From: AC-51 sp963749895
GTDB lineage: Bacteria > Actinomycetota > UBA4738 > HRBIN12
DNA length: 64,000 nucleotides
Reading direction: 5' to 3'
Assembly (NCBI GenBank): GCA_963749895.1
Contig: CAVVOG010000003.1
Location: 744,001-808,000, forward strand
A model generated the notes under the pieces. That model did no database searches and was not told the origin of the DNA. It worked only from the letters and a program-made list of their open reading frames with translations. Of the stretch, positions 34,819 through 43,757 are shown in pieces. The first letter of the stretch is position 1; each line of letters begins with the position of its first letter. The position numbers and the translations under genes were made by a program.

Positions 34819-36449
34819 GTGTCCAAGCGACTCCTGATCCTCGCTGCCATCTTGGCCATCGCTGCGGCGGCGTGCAGCGAACTGCCCGAGGCTGAGGTCG
34901 ACTACGGCTCGGGTCTGCGGTTCGTCCCGTACGTGGTCGACGGGATCGACGACGTCGGCCTGGCGCCGTCGGTCGCGACCACCGCGGACGGCTTGCCGTA
35001 CGTCGCCTCCTTCGGGTTCCCGCAGGAAGTGGCGGAGGGCGAGATCGCCCCGGCGCGACCGATCGGGTCCCCGTTCCTGCCCGCGGTGCTGCTCGCGACC
35101 GCGTCGGCGGACGGTCAGTGGGACAAGGGCGCGGTCGTCCAAGCGAAGCCCGAGGTGGAGCCGACCGGGATCACGACGGCGTTCGGCCCTGAGACGGTCG
35201 AGGGACTCGAGATGACCGCCGAGTCGACGAACGGCACCGCGGTGGCGGTCGCCGAGGACGGCACGATCCACGTGGCATGGACCGCCTCGGACGGCGTGTG
35301 GCACGCGAGCACGGTCCAAGGCGGCCCCACCACCGTCGAGCAGGTCTTCGACTACGGGACCCAGATCGAGGTAGCGGGCCCGGTCGGCCGCCCGGGGATC
35401 ACGGTCGATCCCAGCGGGAACCCGTGGATCGCCTACGCGGTGAACGACACGTCCGGGGTGGAGGTCCGCGTCGCGACCCCCGGCGCCGACGGCTGGGACG
35501 AGGAGGTCGCCGTGCAGGCCGGCAGGTGCAACGGGTGCCCGCAGCCGGGCCCCACGGGCATCGTGGTCGCCGGCGGGGCGCCGGTCGTTGGGTTCATCGA
35601 CCCCGCGACGTCGCAGCTCCAGGTAGCCACCCTCGAGGGCGTTGCCTGGTCGGTGAGCGCGGTGCCGGCGGGTGAGGGGGCGCACGGTCTGTCGATGTCG
35701 GTCGACGCGGACGCTCCGGTCGCGGCCTTCTACGCCGGCGGATCGGTCCGCGTCCTCGGACCTGACGGGACGGTGAGCGATGTCGCCCAAGCCGAGCCGG
35801 AGGGGCCCGACACCGGCACCCTCGCTCCGACGACGGGCATCGCGTCCGACGGAGGCGGCACCCTCTTCGTGACGTGGCAGGACGCCGCCGGGGTCCATCT
35901 CGCCTCCGGCGCGGCCGGGTCGTTGACCGAGGTCGAGACGAGCTCGACCGACCGTGGCGCGTCGCCGGCCGTGGCGGCGACCGCCGGAGGAGGCCCGGTC
36001 TACCTCGCCTGGCACGACACCGAGGACGCGAACCTCGAGGTCGGCATCTGGGGCGAGCCCGAGGACATCATCGTGGCTCGCCCGAGCCCGTCGATCACGG
36101 TCAGCGTCGGACCCGCGCCATCGAGCGGGGTGCGGGGACGACGGCGTGATCGCCCTCGACATCGTCGCGAAGGGCATCGCCTGGGACACCACCTGTCTCG
36201 GTGGCGCCGGCGAACGAGCCCTTCACGATCAACATCGACAACCAGGACGCCGGGATCCCGCACAACCTCAACCTGCTCACCGAGCAGAGCGGGACGTCGA
36301 TCGCGAAGACCGACGTCGAGAACGGACCGGTCGTCCAGACTCTCGACGTGGACCCGCTCGAGGCCGGCGAGTACTTCTACCTCTGCGACGTGCACCCGAA
36401 CATGACCGGAACGCTCGTCGCGGTCGAGGGCGCCAAGGCCGCCAAGTAG
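34819..36449 (+). CDS. Lipoprotein with propeller-like repeats and C-terminal cupredoxin domain, two apparent frameshifts
   Basis: A predicted 542-residue secreted lipoprotein (lipobox AAAC, Cys21). Repeated W-x-A/D blades (HVAWTASDGVWHAS, VTWQDAAGVHLAS, LAWHDTEDANLEVGIW) suggest a BNR/sialidase-like beta-propeller. The C-terminal domain is a type-1 copper cupredoxin with His in GIPHNL and Cys, His and Met in LCDVHPNM. The reading frame shifts twice: one extra G within 36127-36130 and one at 36200/36201. Removing both joins SSG to CGDDGVIALDIVAKG and TTCL to VAPANEPF. The separate short frame at 36201-36449 is the end of this gene. Possibly sequence errors; otherwise a recent pseudogene. Confidence 0.8.
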
Positions 36450-36482
36450 CATCGCCTGTCCTGCCCGTCTCGGGTGCCGCGT

Positions 36483-36488
36483 TAGCAT
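36483..36488 (+). promoter_or_regulatory. -10 box of uvrC (leaderless)
   Basis: TAGCAT, then 6 nt, then GTG 36495. Confidence 0.6.
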
Positions 36489-36494
36489 GCCGCG

Positions 36495-38366
36495 GTGAGC
36501 GCCCCCCGGCCCGAGCCCTCCTCGATCCCCGACGAGCCCGGGGCCTACCTCTTCCGTGACGTCGATGGGCGTGTCGTCTACGTGGGGAAGGCCCGGTCGC
36601 TGAGGAAGCGGCTCGCGTCGTACTGGAACAAGCCGCTGCATCCGCGCACGCGGGCGATGGTCGACGCTGCCACGTCGGTCGAGTGGATCGTCGCCTCCGG
36701 CGAGGTCGACGCGTTGATGCTGGAGTACAACCTGATCCAGCGCCACCGTCCCCGGTTCAACATCCGCTACCGGGACGACAAGTCGTACCCGTTCCTCGCC
36801 CTCACCGTGGGGGAGCGGTGGCCCCGGGCCCAGGTGCTGCGTGGCGCCAAGCGGAAAGGGGTGCGCTACTTCGGACCGTACGGCCACGCGTGGGCGATCC
36901 GCGACACCCTCGACGCGCTGACGCGCGTCTTCCCGGTCCGGACGTGCTCCAACAGCTTCTTCGACCAGCGGGCTCGCGCGGGGCGGCCATGCCTCTACCA
37001 CGACATCGGTCGCTGCGCTGGCCCGTGCGTCCCGGCGGCGACCGGCGCGACCGAGGAGAGCTACCGCGCCCACGTCGACGCGATGGCGGACTTCCTGGCG
37101 GGCAACGCCCGTCCCGTCCTGCAGCGGCTGGAACGCGAGATGCGCCGGTCGGCCGAACGCCAGGAGTTCGAGCAGGCCGCCAGGTTCCGTGATCAGCTCT
37201 TCGCCGCGAGGCGCGCGCTGGAGTCGCAGGAGATGGTCCTCAGCCAGCCCGAGGATCTCGACGTGGTCGCCCTCGCCGAGGACGATCTCGAGGCAGCGTT
37301 CCAGGTCTTCTTCGTCCGTGGTGGGCGGGTGCTCGGCCGACGCGGATGGGTCGTCGACCGGGTCGAGGAGCTCGATCGGGCGCAGCTCCTGGCGTCGTTC
37401 CTCGAACAGCTCTACATGGACCGTGACGAGGTGCCGCCTCGAGTCCTCGTTCCCGACCCACCGGCCGACGCCGACGTGCTCACGGCGTGGCTCGCCGGTC
37501 GTCGCGGCACGAGGGTCACGATCCAGACGCCCGAGCGCGGTGCGAAGCGCAAGCTGATGGAGGTCGTCTCCCGCAACGCGCAGGAGGCGTTCCATCGACA
37601 CAAGCTCCGTCGTGCGTCGGACTTCGGTGCCCGGTCCCGGGCCCTGTCCGATCTCGCCGATCGTCTGGGTCTCGAGCAGGCTCCCCTGCGGATCGAGTGC
37701 TACGACATCTCGAACCTCGGGCCGACCGACAAGGTCGGATCGATGGTGGTCTTCGAAGACGGGCTCCCGAAGCGGTCGGACTACCGGCGGTTCGAGATCA
37801 AGGGCGTCGCCGGGCAGGACGATTTCGCTTCCATGCAGGAGATGCTGCGGCGCCGGTTCACGCGGCTCCTGAAGGAGCGCGACGAAGCGGCCGACCGCCC
37901 GAAGCGGTTCTCGTACCCGCCTTCGCTCGTCGTGATCGACGGAGGGCGAGGGCAGCTCGCCCAGGCGTCGACCGTGCTGAGCGAGCTTGGTCTGTCGATC
38001 CCGCACGTCGGACTCGCGAAGCGGCTCGAAGAGGTGTACCTCCCCGACGGCCCCGACGCCCTGGTGATCCCCCGCGGATCCGAGGCGCTGTTCGTGCTCC
38101 AGCACGTCCGCGACGAGGCGCACCGCTTCGCCGTGCGTTTCCATCGCGAGAAGCGGGAGAAGCGGGCGCTGGCCTCGCCGCTCGATGAGATCCCCGGTGT
38201 CGGTCCGGCCCGGAAGAAAGCCCTGATGAAGCGGTTCGGGTCCCTCACCCGCGTCCGGGCGGCGTCCGAGGCTGAGCTCGCGGAGGTGAAGGGGATCGGT
38301 CCCGAACTCGCCCGGACGATCCACGATCGGCTCCACGACCCCGCCCAGCGGAGGGAGAGCGCGTGA
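36495..38366 (+). CDS. uvrC: Excinuclease ABC subunit C
   Basis: A 623-residue dual-incision nuclease of nucleotide excision repair. The N-terminal GIY-YIG nuclease (PGAYLFRDVDGRVVYVGKA) makes the 3' cut; a UVR motif (QEFEQAARFRDQLF, near residue 225) binds UvrB; an RNase H-like nuclease (IECYDISN, VVIDGGRGQ) makes the 5' cut; two helix-hairpin-helix motifs (IPGVGPARKKALMKRFG, VKGIGPELARTI) bind DNA. It has a GTGA overlap with rapZ, a conserved actinobacterial pair. Confidence 0.97.
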   Translation: MSAPRPEPSSIPDEPGAYLFRDVDGRVVYVGKARSLRKRLASYWNKPLHPRTRAMVDAATSVEWIVASGEVDALMLEYNLIQRHRPRFNIRYRDDKSYPFLALTVGERWPRAQVLRGAKRKGVRYFGPYGHAWAIRDTLDALTRVFPVRTCSNSFFDQRARAGRPCLYHDIGRCAGPCVPAATGATEESYRAHVDAMADFLAGNARPVLQRLEREMRRSAERQEFEQAARFRDQLFAARRALESQEMVLSQPEDLDVVALAEDDLEAAFQVFFVRGGRVLGRRGWVVDRVEELDRAQLLASFLEQLYMDRDEVPPRVLVPDPPADADVLTAWLAGRRGTRVTIQTPERGAKRKLMEVVSRNAQEAFHRHKLRRASDFGARSRALSDLADRLGLEQAPLRIECYDISNLGPTDKVGSMVVFEDGLPKRSDYRRFEIKGVAGQDDFASMQEMLRRRFTRLLKERDEAADRPKRFSYPPSLVVIDGGRGQLAQASTVLSELGLSIPHVGLAKRLEEVYLPDGPDALVIPRGSEALFVLQHVRDEAHRFAVRFHREKREKRALASPLDEIPGVGPARKKALMKRFGSLTRVRAASEAELAEVKGIGPELARTIHDRLHDPAQRRESA

Positions 38367-39247
38367 GCGAGCACGACCCCGAGCGCGCGAGACCGGGTTT
38401 CACGATCATCACGGGCCTGTCGGGAGCCGGGCGATCGGAGGCCGCGCGCAGCCTCGAGGACCTCGGCTTCTTCGTGGTGGACAACCTGCCGCCCGCCTTG
38501 CTGCCGAAGATGGCCGAGCTCACGGGACGCCCCGGGGGACCGGCGCGGGTCGCGATCGTCGTGGATGCCCGCGGGGGCGTCTTCTTCGGGGAGCTGTCGA
38601 AGGCCCTCGACGAGCTCCGGCTCCTGCACATCGACGCGCGGATCGTGTTCCTCGAGGCGTCCGACGACGACCTGGTGAACCGATACGAGGCGACCCGGCG
38701 TCGACACCCCCTCGCGCCCGGCGATCGCGTCGTCGAGGGGATACGGAAGGAACGACAGATCCTGGCCCAACTCCGGGGCGACGCGGACATGGTGATCGAC
38801 ACCTCGGGACTCACGCCCCACGATCTGCGCGACCGCATCAGGGATGCGTTCGGCGACGCGCCCCGCGAGGAGGGGCTGCAGGCGTCGGTGGTCTCGTTCG
38901 GGTTCAAGTACGGACCGCCGCGGGACGCCGATCTGATGTTCGACGTGCGGTTCCTGCCCAACCCGCACTGGGTTCCTGAGCTTCGTCCGCACGCCGGGAC
39001 GGACCCACGGGTCCGCGACTACGTGCGTTCGCAGCCCGAATACGAGACGTTCATGGATCGGCTCCGGGCGCTGCTCGACGTCGCCCTCCCCGGCTACCTG
39101 CGCGAAGGGAAGTCCTACCTGACGATCGCCGTGGGCTGCACCGGCGGCCACCATCGCTCCGTGGTGGTCGCCGAAGAGCTCGGTGGCTACCTGCGGGAAC
39201 GCGGTCTGCCGGTGGTCGTCGTGCACCGCGACGTCGAGCGAGGGTGA
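38363..39247 (+). CDS. rapZ: RapZ/YvcJ family nucleotide-binding protein
   Basis: A 294-residue P-loop protein. The N-terminal ATPase motif is GLSGAGRSEAA, with Arg in place of the Walker Lys as in other actinobacterial members; VVDNLPPALLPK follows. The C-terminal domain has the family signatures SFGFKYGPPRDADLMFDVRF and TIAVGCTGGHHRSV. The E. coli homologue is an RNase adaptor controlling amino-sugar synthesis, while roles in actinobacteria are less clear. GTG 38363 has a GGGAG site. The yvcK and whiA genes that normally follow are absent. Confidence 0.95.
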   Translation: MSEHDPERARPGFTIITGLSGAGRSEAARSLEDLGFFVVDNLPPALLPKMAELTGRPGGPARVAIVVDARGGVFFGELSKALDELRLLHIDARIVFLEASDDDLVNRYEATRRRHPLAPGDRVVEGIRKERQILAQLRGDADMVIDTSGLTPHDLRDRIRDAFGDAPREEGLQASVVSFGFKYGPPRDADLMFDVRFLPNPHWVPELRPHAGTDPRVRDYVRSQPEYETFMDRLRALLDVALPGYLREGKSYLTIAVGCTGGHHRSVVVAEELGGYLRERGLPVVVVHRDVERG

Positions 39248-39287
39248 ACGGTCGGCGGCCGGCACGGTCCGTCCCCACGGCTCCCGA

Positions 39288-39293
39288 TAGGAT
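39288..39293 (+). promoter_or_regulatory. -10 box of gap-pgk-tpiA operon
   Basis: TAGGAT in the context CGATAGGATGGAG, nearly identical to the pup upstream element (CGATAGGATAGAG). It predicts a leader of about 22 nt containing GAGGAGG. Confidence 0.55.
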
Positions 39294-39321
39294 GGAGCGA
39301 AAGGCCATCCGAGGAGGGATC

Positions 39322-40329
39322 ATGACCGTCAAGATCGGCGTGAACGGCTTCGGCCGCATCGGGCGCAACTTCTTCCGGGCAGCGAAGCTCCAGGGCAAGG
39401 ACTGGGACTTCGTCGCCGTGAACGACATCACCGACGCGAAGACGCTGGCGCACCTGCTGAAGTACGACTCGGTGCTCGGCACGTACGCCGGCGAGGTGAA
39501 GGCGACCGACAACGGGATCTCGATCGACGGCGACGAGCTGCGGGTCCTGGCGGAGCGTGACCCCGCGAACCTCCCCTGGAAGGATCTCGGTGCCGAGATC
39601 GTGATCGAGTCGACCGGCCTGTTCACCAGCCGTGAGAAGGCCGCGAAGCACCTCGAGGCGGGCGCCCAGAAGGTCGTCATCTCCGCGCCGGCCAAGGGCG
39701 AGGACCTCACGGTCGTCCTGGGCGTCAACGACGACAAGTACGACCCCGCGACGCACCACGTGATCTCGAACGCGTCGTGCACGACGAACTGCGTGGCGCC
39801 GATGGCGAAGGTCCTCGACGACGCCTTCGGGCTCGAGCAGGGCTTCATGACCACGATCCACGCCTACACGAACGACCAGAGCATCCTGGATCTGCCGCAC
39901 AAGGACCTCCGCCGCGCGCGCGCCGCCGCCGTCAACATCATCCCGACGTCGACGGGCGCCGCGAAGGCGACGGGCCTCGTCCTCGAGCACCTGAAGGGCA
40001 AGCTCGACGGGATGGCGATGCGCGTCCCGGTGCCGGACGGCTCGGTGACCGACCTGGTCGCGACGCTCGGGCGCGAGGCCTCGGTCGAGGAGGTCAACGC
40101 AGCGTTCAAGGCGGCGGCCGAGTCCGGTCCGCTCGCGGGCAAGCTCGTCTACACCGAGGATCCGATCGTCTCGTCCGACATCGTCGGCACCCCGGCCTCG
40201 TGCACCTTCGACTCGCAGGCGACGATGTCGATGGGCCGCACGGTGAAGATCGTCGGCTGGTACGACAACGAGTGGGGGTACTCGAACCGCCTCGTCGACC
40301 TGGTCGACAAGGTCGCGGCCTCCCTCTAG
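39322..40329 (+). CDS. gap: Glyceraldehyde-3-phosphate dehydrogenase, type I
   Basis: A 335-residue NAD-dependent glycolytic enzyme converting glyceraldehyde 3-phosphate to 1,3-bisphosphoglycerate. Rossmann motif NGFGRIGRNFFRAA at the N-terminus; the catalytic Cys153 is in SNASCTTNC. ATG 39322 follows GAGGAGG; the longer frame upstream lies in the promoter region. It leads a gap-pgk-tpiA operon with 4-bp spacing to pgk. Confidence 0.97.
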   Translation: MTVKIGVNGFGRIGRNFFRAAKLQGKDWDFVAVNDITDAKTLAHLLKYDSVLGTYAGEVKATDNGISIDGDELRVLAERDPANLPWKDLGAEIVIESTGLFTSREKAAKHLEAGAQKVVISAPAKGEDLTVVLGVNDDKYDPATHHVISNASCTTNCVAPMAKVLDDAFGLEQGFMTTIHAYTNDQSILDLPHKDLRRARAAAVNIIPTSTGAAKATGLVLEHLKGKLDGMAMRVPVPDGSVTDLVATLGREASVEEVNAAFKAAAESGPLAGKLVYTEDPIVSSDIVGTPASCTFDSQATMSMGRTVKIVGWYDNEWGYSNRLVDLVDKVAASL

Positions 40330-40333
40330 GGCC

Positions 40334-41521
40334 ATGGCGCTCCGGACGATCGACGGCCTCGGCGAGGTCGCGGGTCACCGCGTCTTCGTCCGAGCCGATC
40401 TCAACGTGCCGCTGTCCGGCGGCATCGTCGGCGACGACAGCCGGATCCGTGCCACGCTCCCGACCCTGACGGAGCTCCTCGACCGAGGCGCACGGCTCGT
40501 CGTCGCGTCGCACCTCGGGCGCCCGAAGGGTCAGGTCAAGCAGGAGCTCCGCCTGACCCCGGTGGGGGAGCGGCTCGCGGAGCTGCTCGGTCGCGACGTC
40601 GTCGCGATGTCCGAGGCGACACCGGCGTCGCTCCCGGACGCCGACGTCGTCCTGCTCGAGAACCTCCGCTTCGATCCCCGAGAGGAGACGAACGACCCGG
40701 CGTTCGCCGGGGCGCTCGCCGATCTCGTCGACGCGTACGTTGACGACGCGTTCGGGGCCGTCCACCGAGCGCACGCGAGCGTGTCGGCGTTGCCCGAGCT
40801 GATGCTCGCCAGCGGTCGGCCGGCCGTCGCGGGTCGGCTCCTGCAACGCGAGGTCGAGGTGCTCGGTCGACTCCTCGAGCGTGCAGAGCGTCCCTACGTC
40901 GCGATCCTGGGTGGCGCGAAGGTCTCCGACAAGCTCGCGGTGATCGACGCCCTGATCGATCGCGTCGACGCCCTCCTGATCGGTGGTGCGATGGCCTTCA
41001 CGCTCCTCGCCGCCGAGGGAGCGAGGGTCGGTCGGTCGCTCGTCGAGGCGGATCGCCTCGACGATGTCCGTGCGGCGCGAGCCAAGGCGAAGGAACGCGG
41101 GGTGTTGATCGAGCTGCCCGCCGACGTGGTCGCGGCCTCGGAGATCTCTGCCGACGTCCCGGTCCGGACCGTGTCCTCGCGCGAGATCCCGAACGAGCTG
41201 ATGGGGCTCGACATCGGCCCCAGGACCGTGGAGGAGTTCGCCCGCATCGTGGCGGACGCCCGCACGATCTTGTGGAACGGCCCGATGGGCGTGTTCGAGC
41301 TCGAGCCGTTCAGCGCCGGGACCCGCGGCGTCGCCATGGCGGTCGGCGGCGCCCCTGCGTTCAGCGTCGTGGGGGGAGGGGACTCCCTCGCCGCGGTCAA
41401 GCGGGCGGGTCTCGAGGATTCCTTCGACCACCTGTCAACCGGAGGCGGGGCCTCGCTCGAGTTCCTCGAGGGGCGCCGACTCCCCGGCATCACGATCTTG
41501 GAGGACGGCGACCCGGCATGA
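40334..41521 (+). CDS. pgk: Phosphoglycerate kinase
   Basis: A 395-residue cytoplasmic kinase that makes ATP from 1,3-bisphosphoglycerate. It has the N-terminal signature RVFVRADLNVPL, the substrate Arg/His region ASHLGRPKG, and C-terminal nucleotide-binding blocks LGGAKVSDKL, WNGPMGVFE and GGGDSLAA. It lies 4 bp after gap, and its stop overlaps the tpiA ATG. Confidence 0.97.
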   Translation: MALRTIDGLGEVAGHRVFVRADLNVPLSGGIVGDDSRIRATLPTLTELLDRGARLVVASHLGRPKGQVKQELRLTPVGERLAELLGRDVVAMSEATPASLPDADVVLLENLRFDPREETNDPAFAGALADLVDAYVDDAFGAVHRAHASVSALPELMLASGRPAVAGRLLQREVEVLGRLLERAERPYVAILGGAKVSDKLAVIDALIDRVDALLIGGAMAFTLLAAEGARVGRSLVEADRLDDVRAARAKAKERGVLIELPADVVAASEISADVPVRTVSSREIPNELMGLDIGPRTVEEFARIVADARTILWNGPMGVFELEPFSAGTRGVAMAVGGAPAFSVVGGGDSLAAVKRAGLEDSFDHLSTGGGASLEFLEGRRLPGITILEDGDPA

Positions 41522-42294
41522 GTCAACCCGAACGACGGCCGATCATCGCGGCCAACTGGAAGATGCACAAGACGCACCTGGAGGCGATCCAGGCCGTCCA
41601 GAAGCTCAGCTACCTGCTCGACAAGGACGACGCGGAACGCGTCGAGGTCGTGATCGTGCCGCCCTTCACGGCGCTGCGTTCGGTCCAGACGCTCCTGGAG
41701 TCCGACAAGCTGCCGTACGGCCTGGGAGCGCAGAACGTCTACCCGGAGGAGAAGGGAGCCTTCACGGGAGAGGTCTCCCCGCCGATGCTCGAAGCCCTGA
41801 AGGTCGACTTCGTGATCGTCGGGCACTCCGAGCGCCGACAGCTGTTCGGCGACGACGATCTGGCCGTCAACAAGAAGGTCCGCGCCGTGATCGCCCACGG
41901 GATGACCCCGATCGTGTGCGTGGGCGAGACGCTCGAGGAGCGTGACGCCGGGGGGACCGAGTCGAAGGTCGCCCAGCAGGTGAAGCGTGCCTTCGACAAG
42001 GTCGACGCGGCCGCCGCGCGCACGGCGGTGATCGCCTACGAGCCCATCTGGGCGATCGGCACCGGACGCAACGCCGAGCCGGGTGACGCCGGGCGTGTGG
42101 TCGAGGTGATCCGCGGCACGCTCGCCGAGCGCTACGACGATGCGCTCGCCCAAGGGGTCCGCGTCCAGTACGGCGGCAGCGTGAAGCCCGGCAACATCCG
42201 CGAGTTCATGGCGCACCCCGAGATCGACGGGGCGCTCGTCGGCGGCGCGAGCCTGGATCCCGAGGACTTCGCGCTGATCGTGAAGTACCGCTGA
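41518..42294 (+). CDS. tpiA: Triose-phosphate isomerase
   Basis: A 258-residue TIM-barrel enzyme interconverting dihydroxyacetone phosphate and glyceraldehyde 3-phosphate. It has Lys in ANWKMHK, the electrophilic His in VGHSERR, the catalytic Glu in YEPIWAIGTG and the phosphate-binding YGGSVKPGN. ATGA overlap with pgk. In many actinobacteria secG follows directly; here apgM and a peptide importer lie between. Confidence 0.97.
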   Translation: MSQPERRPIIAANWKMHKTHLEAIQAVQKLSYLLDKDDAERVEVVIVPPFTALRSVQTLLESDKLPYGLGAQNVYPEEKGAFTGEVSPPMLEALKVDFVIVGHSERRQLFGDDDLAVNKKVRAVIAHGMTPIVCVGETLEERDAGGTESKVAQQVKRAFDKVDAAAARTAVIAYEPIWAIGTGRNAEPGDAGRVVEVIRGTLAERYDDALAQGVRVQYGGSVKPGNIREFMAHPEIDGALVGGASLDPEDFALIVKYR

Positions 42295-42321
42295 GGCCCT
42301 GGTCCTCGCAAGGAGGCGACC

Positions 42322-43608
42322 GTGATCACGAAGCTGCTGTACGTATGCCTCGACGGCCTGGGGGACGACCCCGTGCCCGAGTTCGACGGGCGGACCCCGC
42401 TCGAGGCCGCCGAGACCCCCCATCTCGACGCCCTGGCCGCGCGGGGGCGCACCGGCAGCGTGATCACGGTGGGCCCCGGCATCGCACCGGAATCCGACAT
42501 CGGCGTGTTCGGGATCCTCGGGTACGACCCCCACGAGGAGCATCCCGGGCGCGGCGTCCTCGAGGCGCTCGGGATCGGGATGGATCTCCGCGACGGCGAC
42601 CTCGCGTACCGGATCAACTTCGCGACGGCGGACTGGCCCGCCATCGTGGATCGCCGGGTGGGGAGGAACCTCAGCTCTGACGAGGCCCATGCGCTCGCCG
42701 ACGAGGTCAACGCCGGACTGCGACTGACGGGCGCGTCGTTCGACCTGCGCGCCACGATCGAGCACCGCGGTGCCCTCGTGATCCGCGTCGACGACGGCGC
42801 TCTGTCCGCGAACGTGACCAACACCGATCCCGCGTACCGTCGCGAAGGGCACTTGGGTGTCGCCCTCGAGACGTTCGAACCGGTCGTGGCCACCGCGACG
42901 GCGCTCGACGACACGGAGGAGGCGCGACGCTCCGCCGACCTCACGAACGTCTTCGTCGAGGGCGCCGCCCGCGTCCTCGACGCCTCGGAGGTCAACGCGA
43001 GGCGCCGCGCGGAGGGGAAGCTCCCCGGGAACCTGATCCTCACGAGGGACGGCGGCGACCACCTGCCGCGCCTGCAGTCGATCCGGGATCGGTTCGGGCT
43101 CGGGTGGGGGTGCTTCGTCGAGATGCCCGTCGAACGTGGCATCTCGATCGCCCTGGGGATGGAGCCGGTCGCCGCTCCTCGCCTGGATGCGAAGGGGTTC
43201 GGCCCCGCCGCTGAGGAGGCGTACGCGACCTGGGCCGAGCTCGCGGCCGAGGCGCTGGGCGCCTTCGAGGCCCTCTACGTCCACATCAAGGGACCCGACG
43301 TGCCTGCCCACGACGGCCGGGCGGAGGACAAGCGTGACGTCATCACCGCGATCGACCGAGCCTTCTTCGGAGAGATACTGCCGCGCATCGATCCTGCTCG
43401 CGTGGTGACCGTGGTGACGGCGGACCATTCCACCTCGTGCGCCCGGAAGGCTCACACGGCCGATCCGGTTCCGCTCCTGGTCTCGGGAGGGTCGGTGTCG
43501 TCGGACGGCTCCGAGGCGTACGGCGAGACGGCCTGCCGCGACGGTTCGCTCGGCGAGTTGCTCGGTCCGCAGATCCTCCCGAGGGTCAGCGACCTGGTGC
43601 GGCCCTGA
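42322..43608 (+). CDS. apgM: Archaeal-type cofactor-independent phosphoglycerate mutase
   Basis: A 428-residue alkaline-phosphatase-superfamily mutase interconverting 3- and 2-phosphoglycerate. It has metal-binding DGLGDDP near the N-terminus, the nucleophile Ser region PESDIGVFGILGYDP, VHIKGPDVPAHDG and TADHSTSC near the C-terminus. GTG 42322 has an AAGGAGG site. Placed after tpiA, it extends the lower-glycolysis operon. It could instead be a related phosphonopyruvate decarboxylase-like protein, but the motifs favour ApgM. Confidence 0.9.
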   Translation: MITKLLYVCLDGLGDDPVPEFDGRTPLEAAETPHLDALAARGRTGSVITVGPGIAPESDIGVFGILGYDPHEEHPGRGVLEALGIGMDLRDGDLAYRINFATADWPAIVDRRVGRNLSSDEAHALADEVNAGLRLTGASFDLRATIEHRGALVIRVDDGALSANVTNTDPAYRREGHLGVALETFEPVVATATALDDTEEARRSADLTNVFVEGAARVLDASEVNARRRAEGKLPGNLILTRDGGDHLPRLQSIRDRFGLGWGCFVEMPVERGISIALGMEPVAAPRLDAKGFGPAAEEAYATWAELAAEALGAFEALYVHIKGPDVPAHDGRAEDKRDVITAIDRAFFGEILPRIDPARVVTVVTADHSTSCARKAHTADPVPLLVSGGSVSSDGSEAYGETACRDGSLGELLGPQILPRVSDLVRP

Positions 43609-43757
43609 GCGGTCCCGTCAGAAGACCGCCGTTCGGACAACCCCTCGAGCCCTCGTTCCGCGTACTAGAACGTGGAACGGACACCACGTCCATGGTCCGT
43701 GTTGGGCGGGTATCGATGTGATACAAGGGGTCCGTTCGAGGAACGGAGGGAGGTCGT
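43609..43757 (+). promoter_or_regulatory. Upstream region of oligopeptide importer with several dyads
   Basis: A 149-bp gap, visibly more AT-rich than its flanks. It holds a weak hairpin just after apgM (gcggtc/gaccgc, 43609-43629), the inverted repeat gtatc-gatgt-gatac (43710-43724), a hairpin ccgttc-gag-gaacgg (43732-43746), and a GGAGGGAGG ribosome site. The 43710 dyad is the best operator candidate; the promoter itself could not be fixed. Confidence 0.5.

Noticed and set aside
36201..36449. A separate small cupredoxin gene
   Set aside because: The sequence immediately upstream in the neighbouring frame (DIVAKGIAWDTTC) is the first part of the same cupredoxin fold, so this is the end of the 34819 gene after a frameshift.
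43660..43690. LexA/SOS box in gttccgcgtactagaacgtggaac
   Set aside because: The half-sites are in the order GTTC...GAAC with the wrong spacing; the actinobacterial LexA box is GAAC-N4-GTTC.
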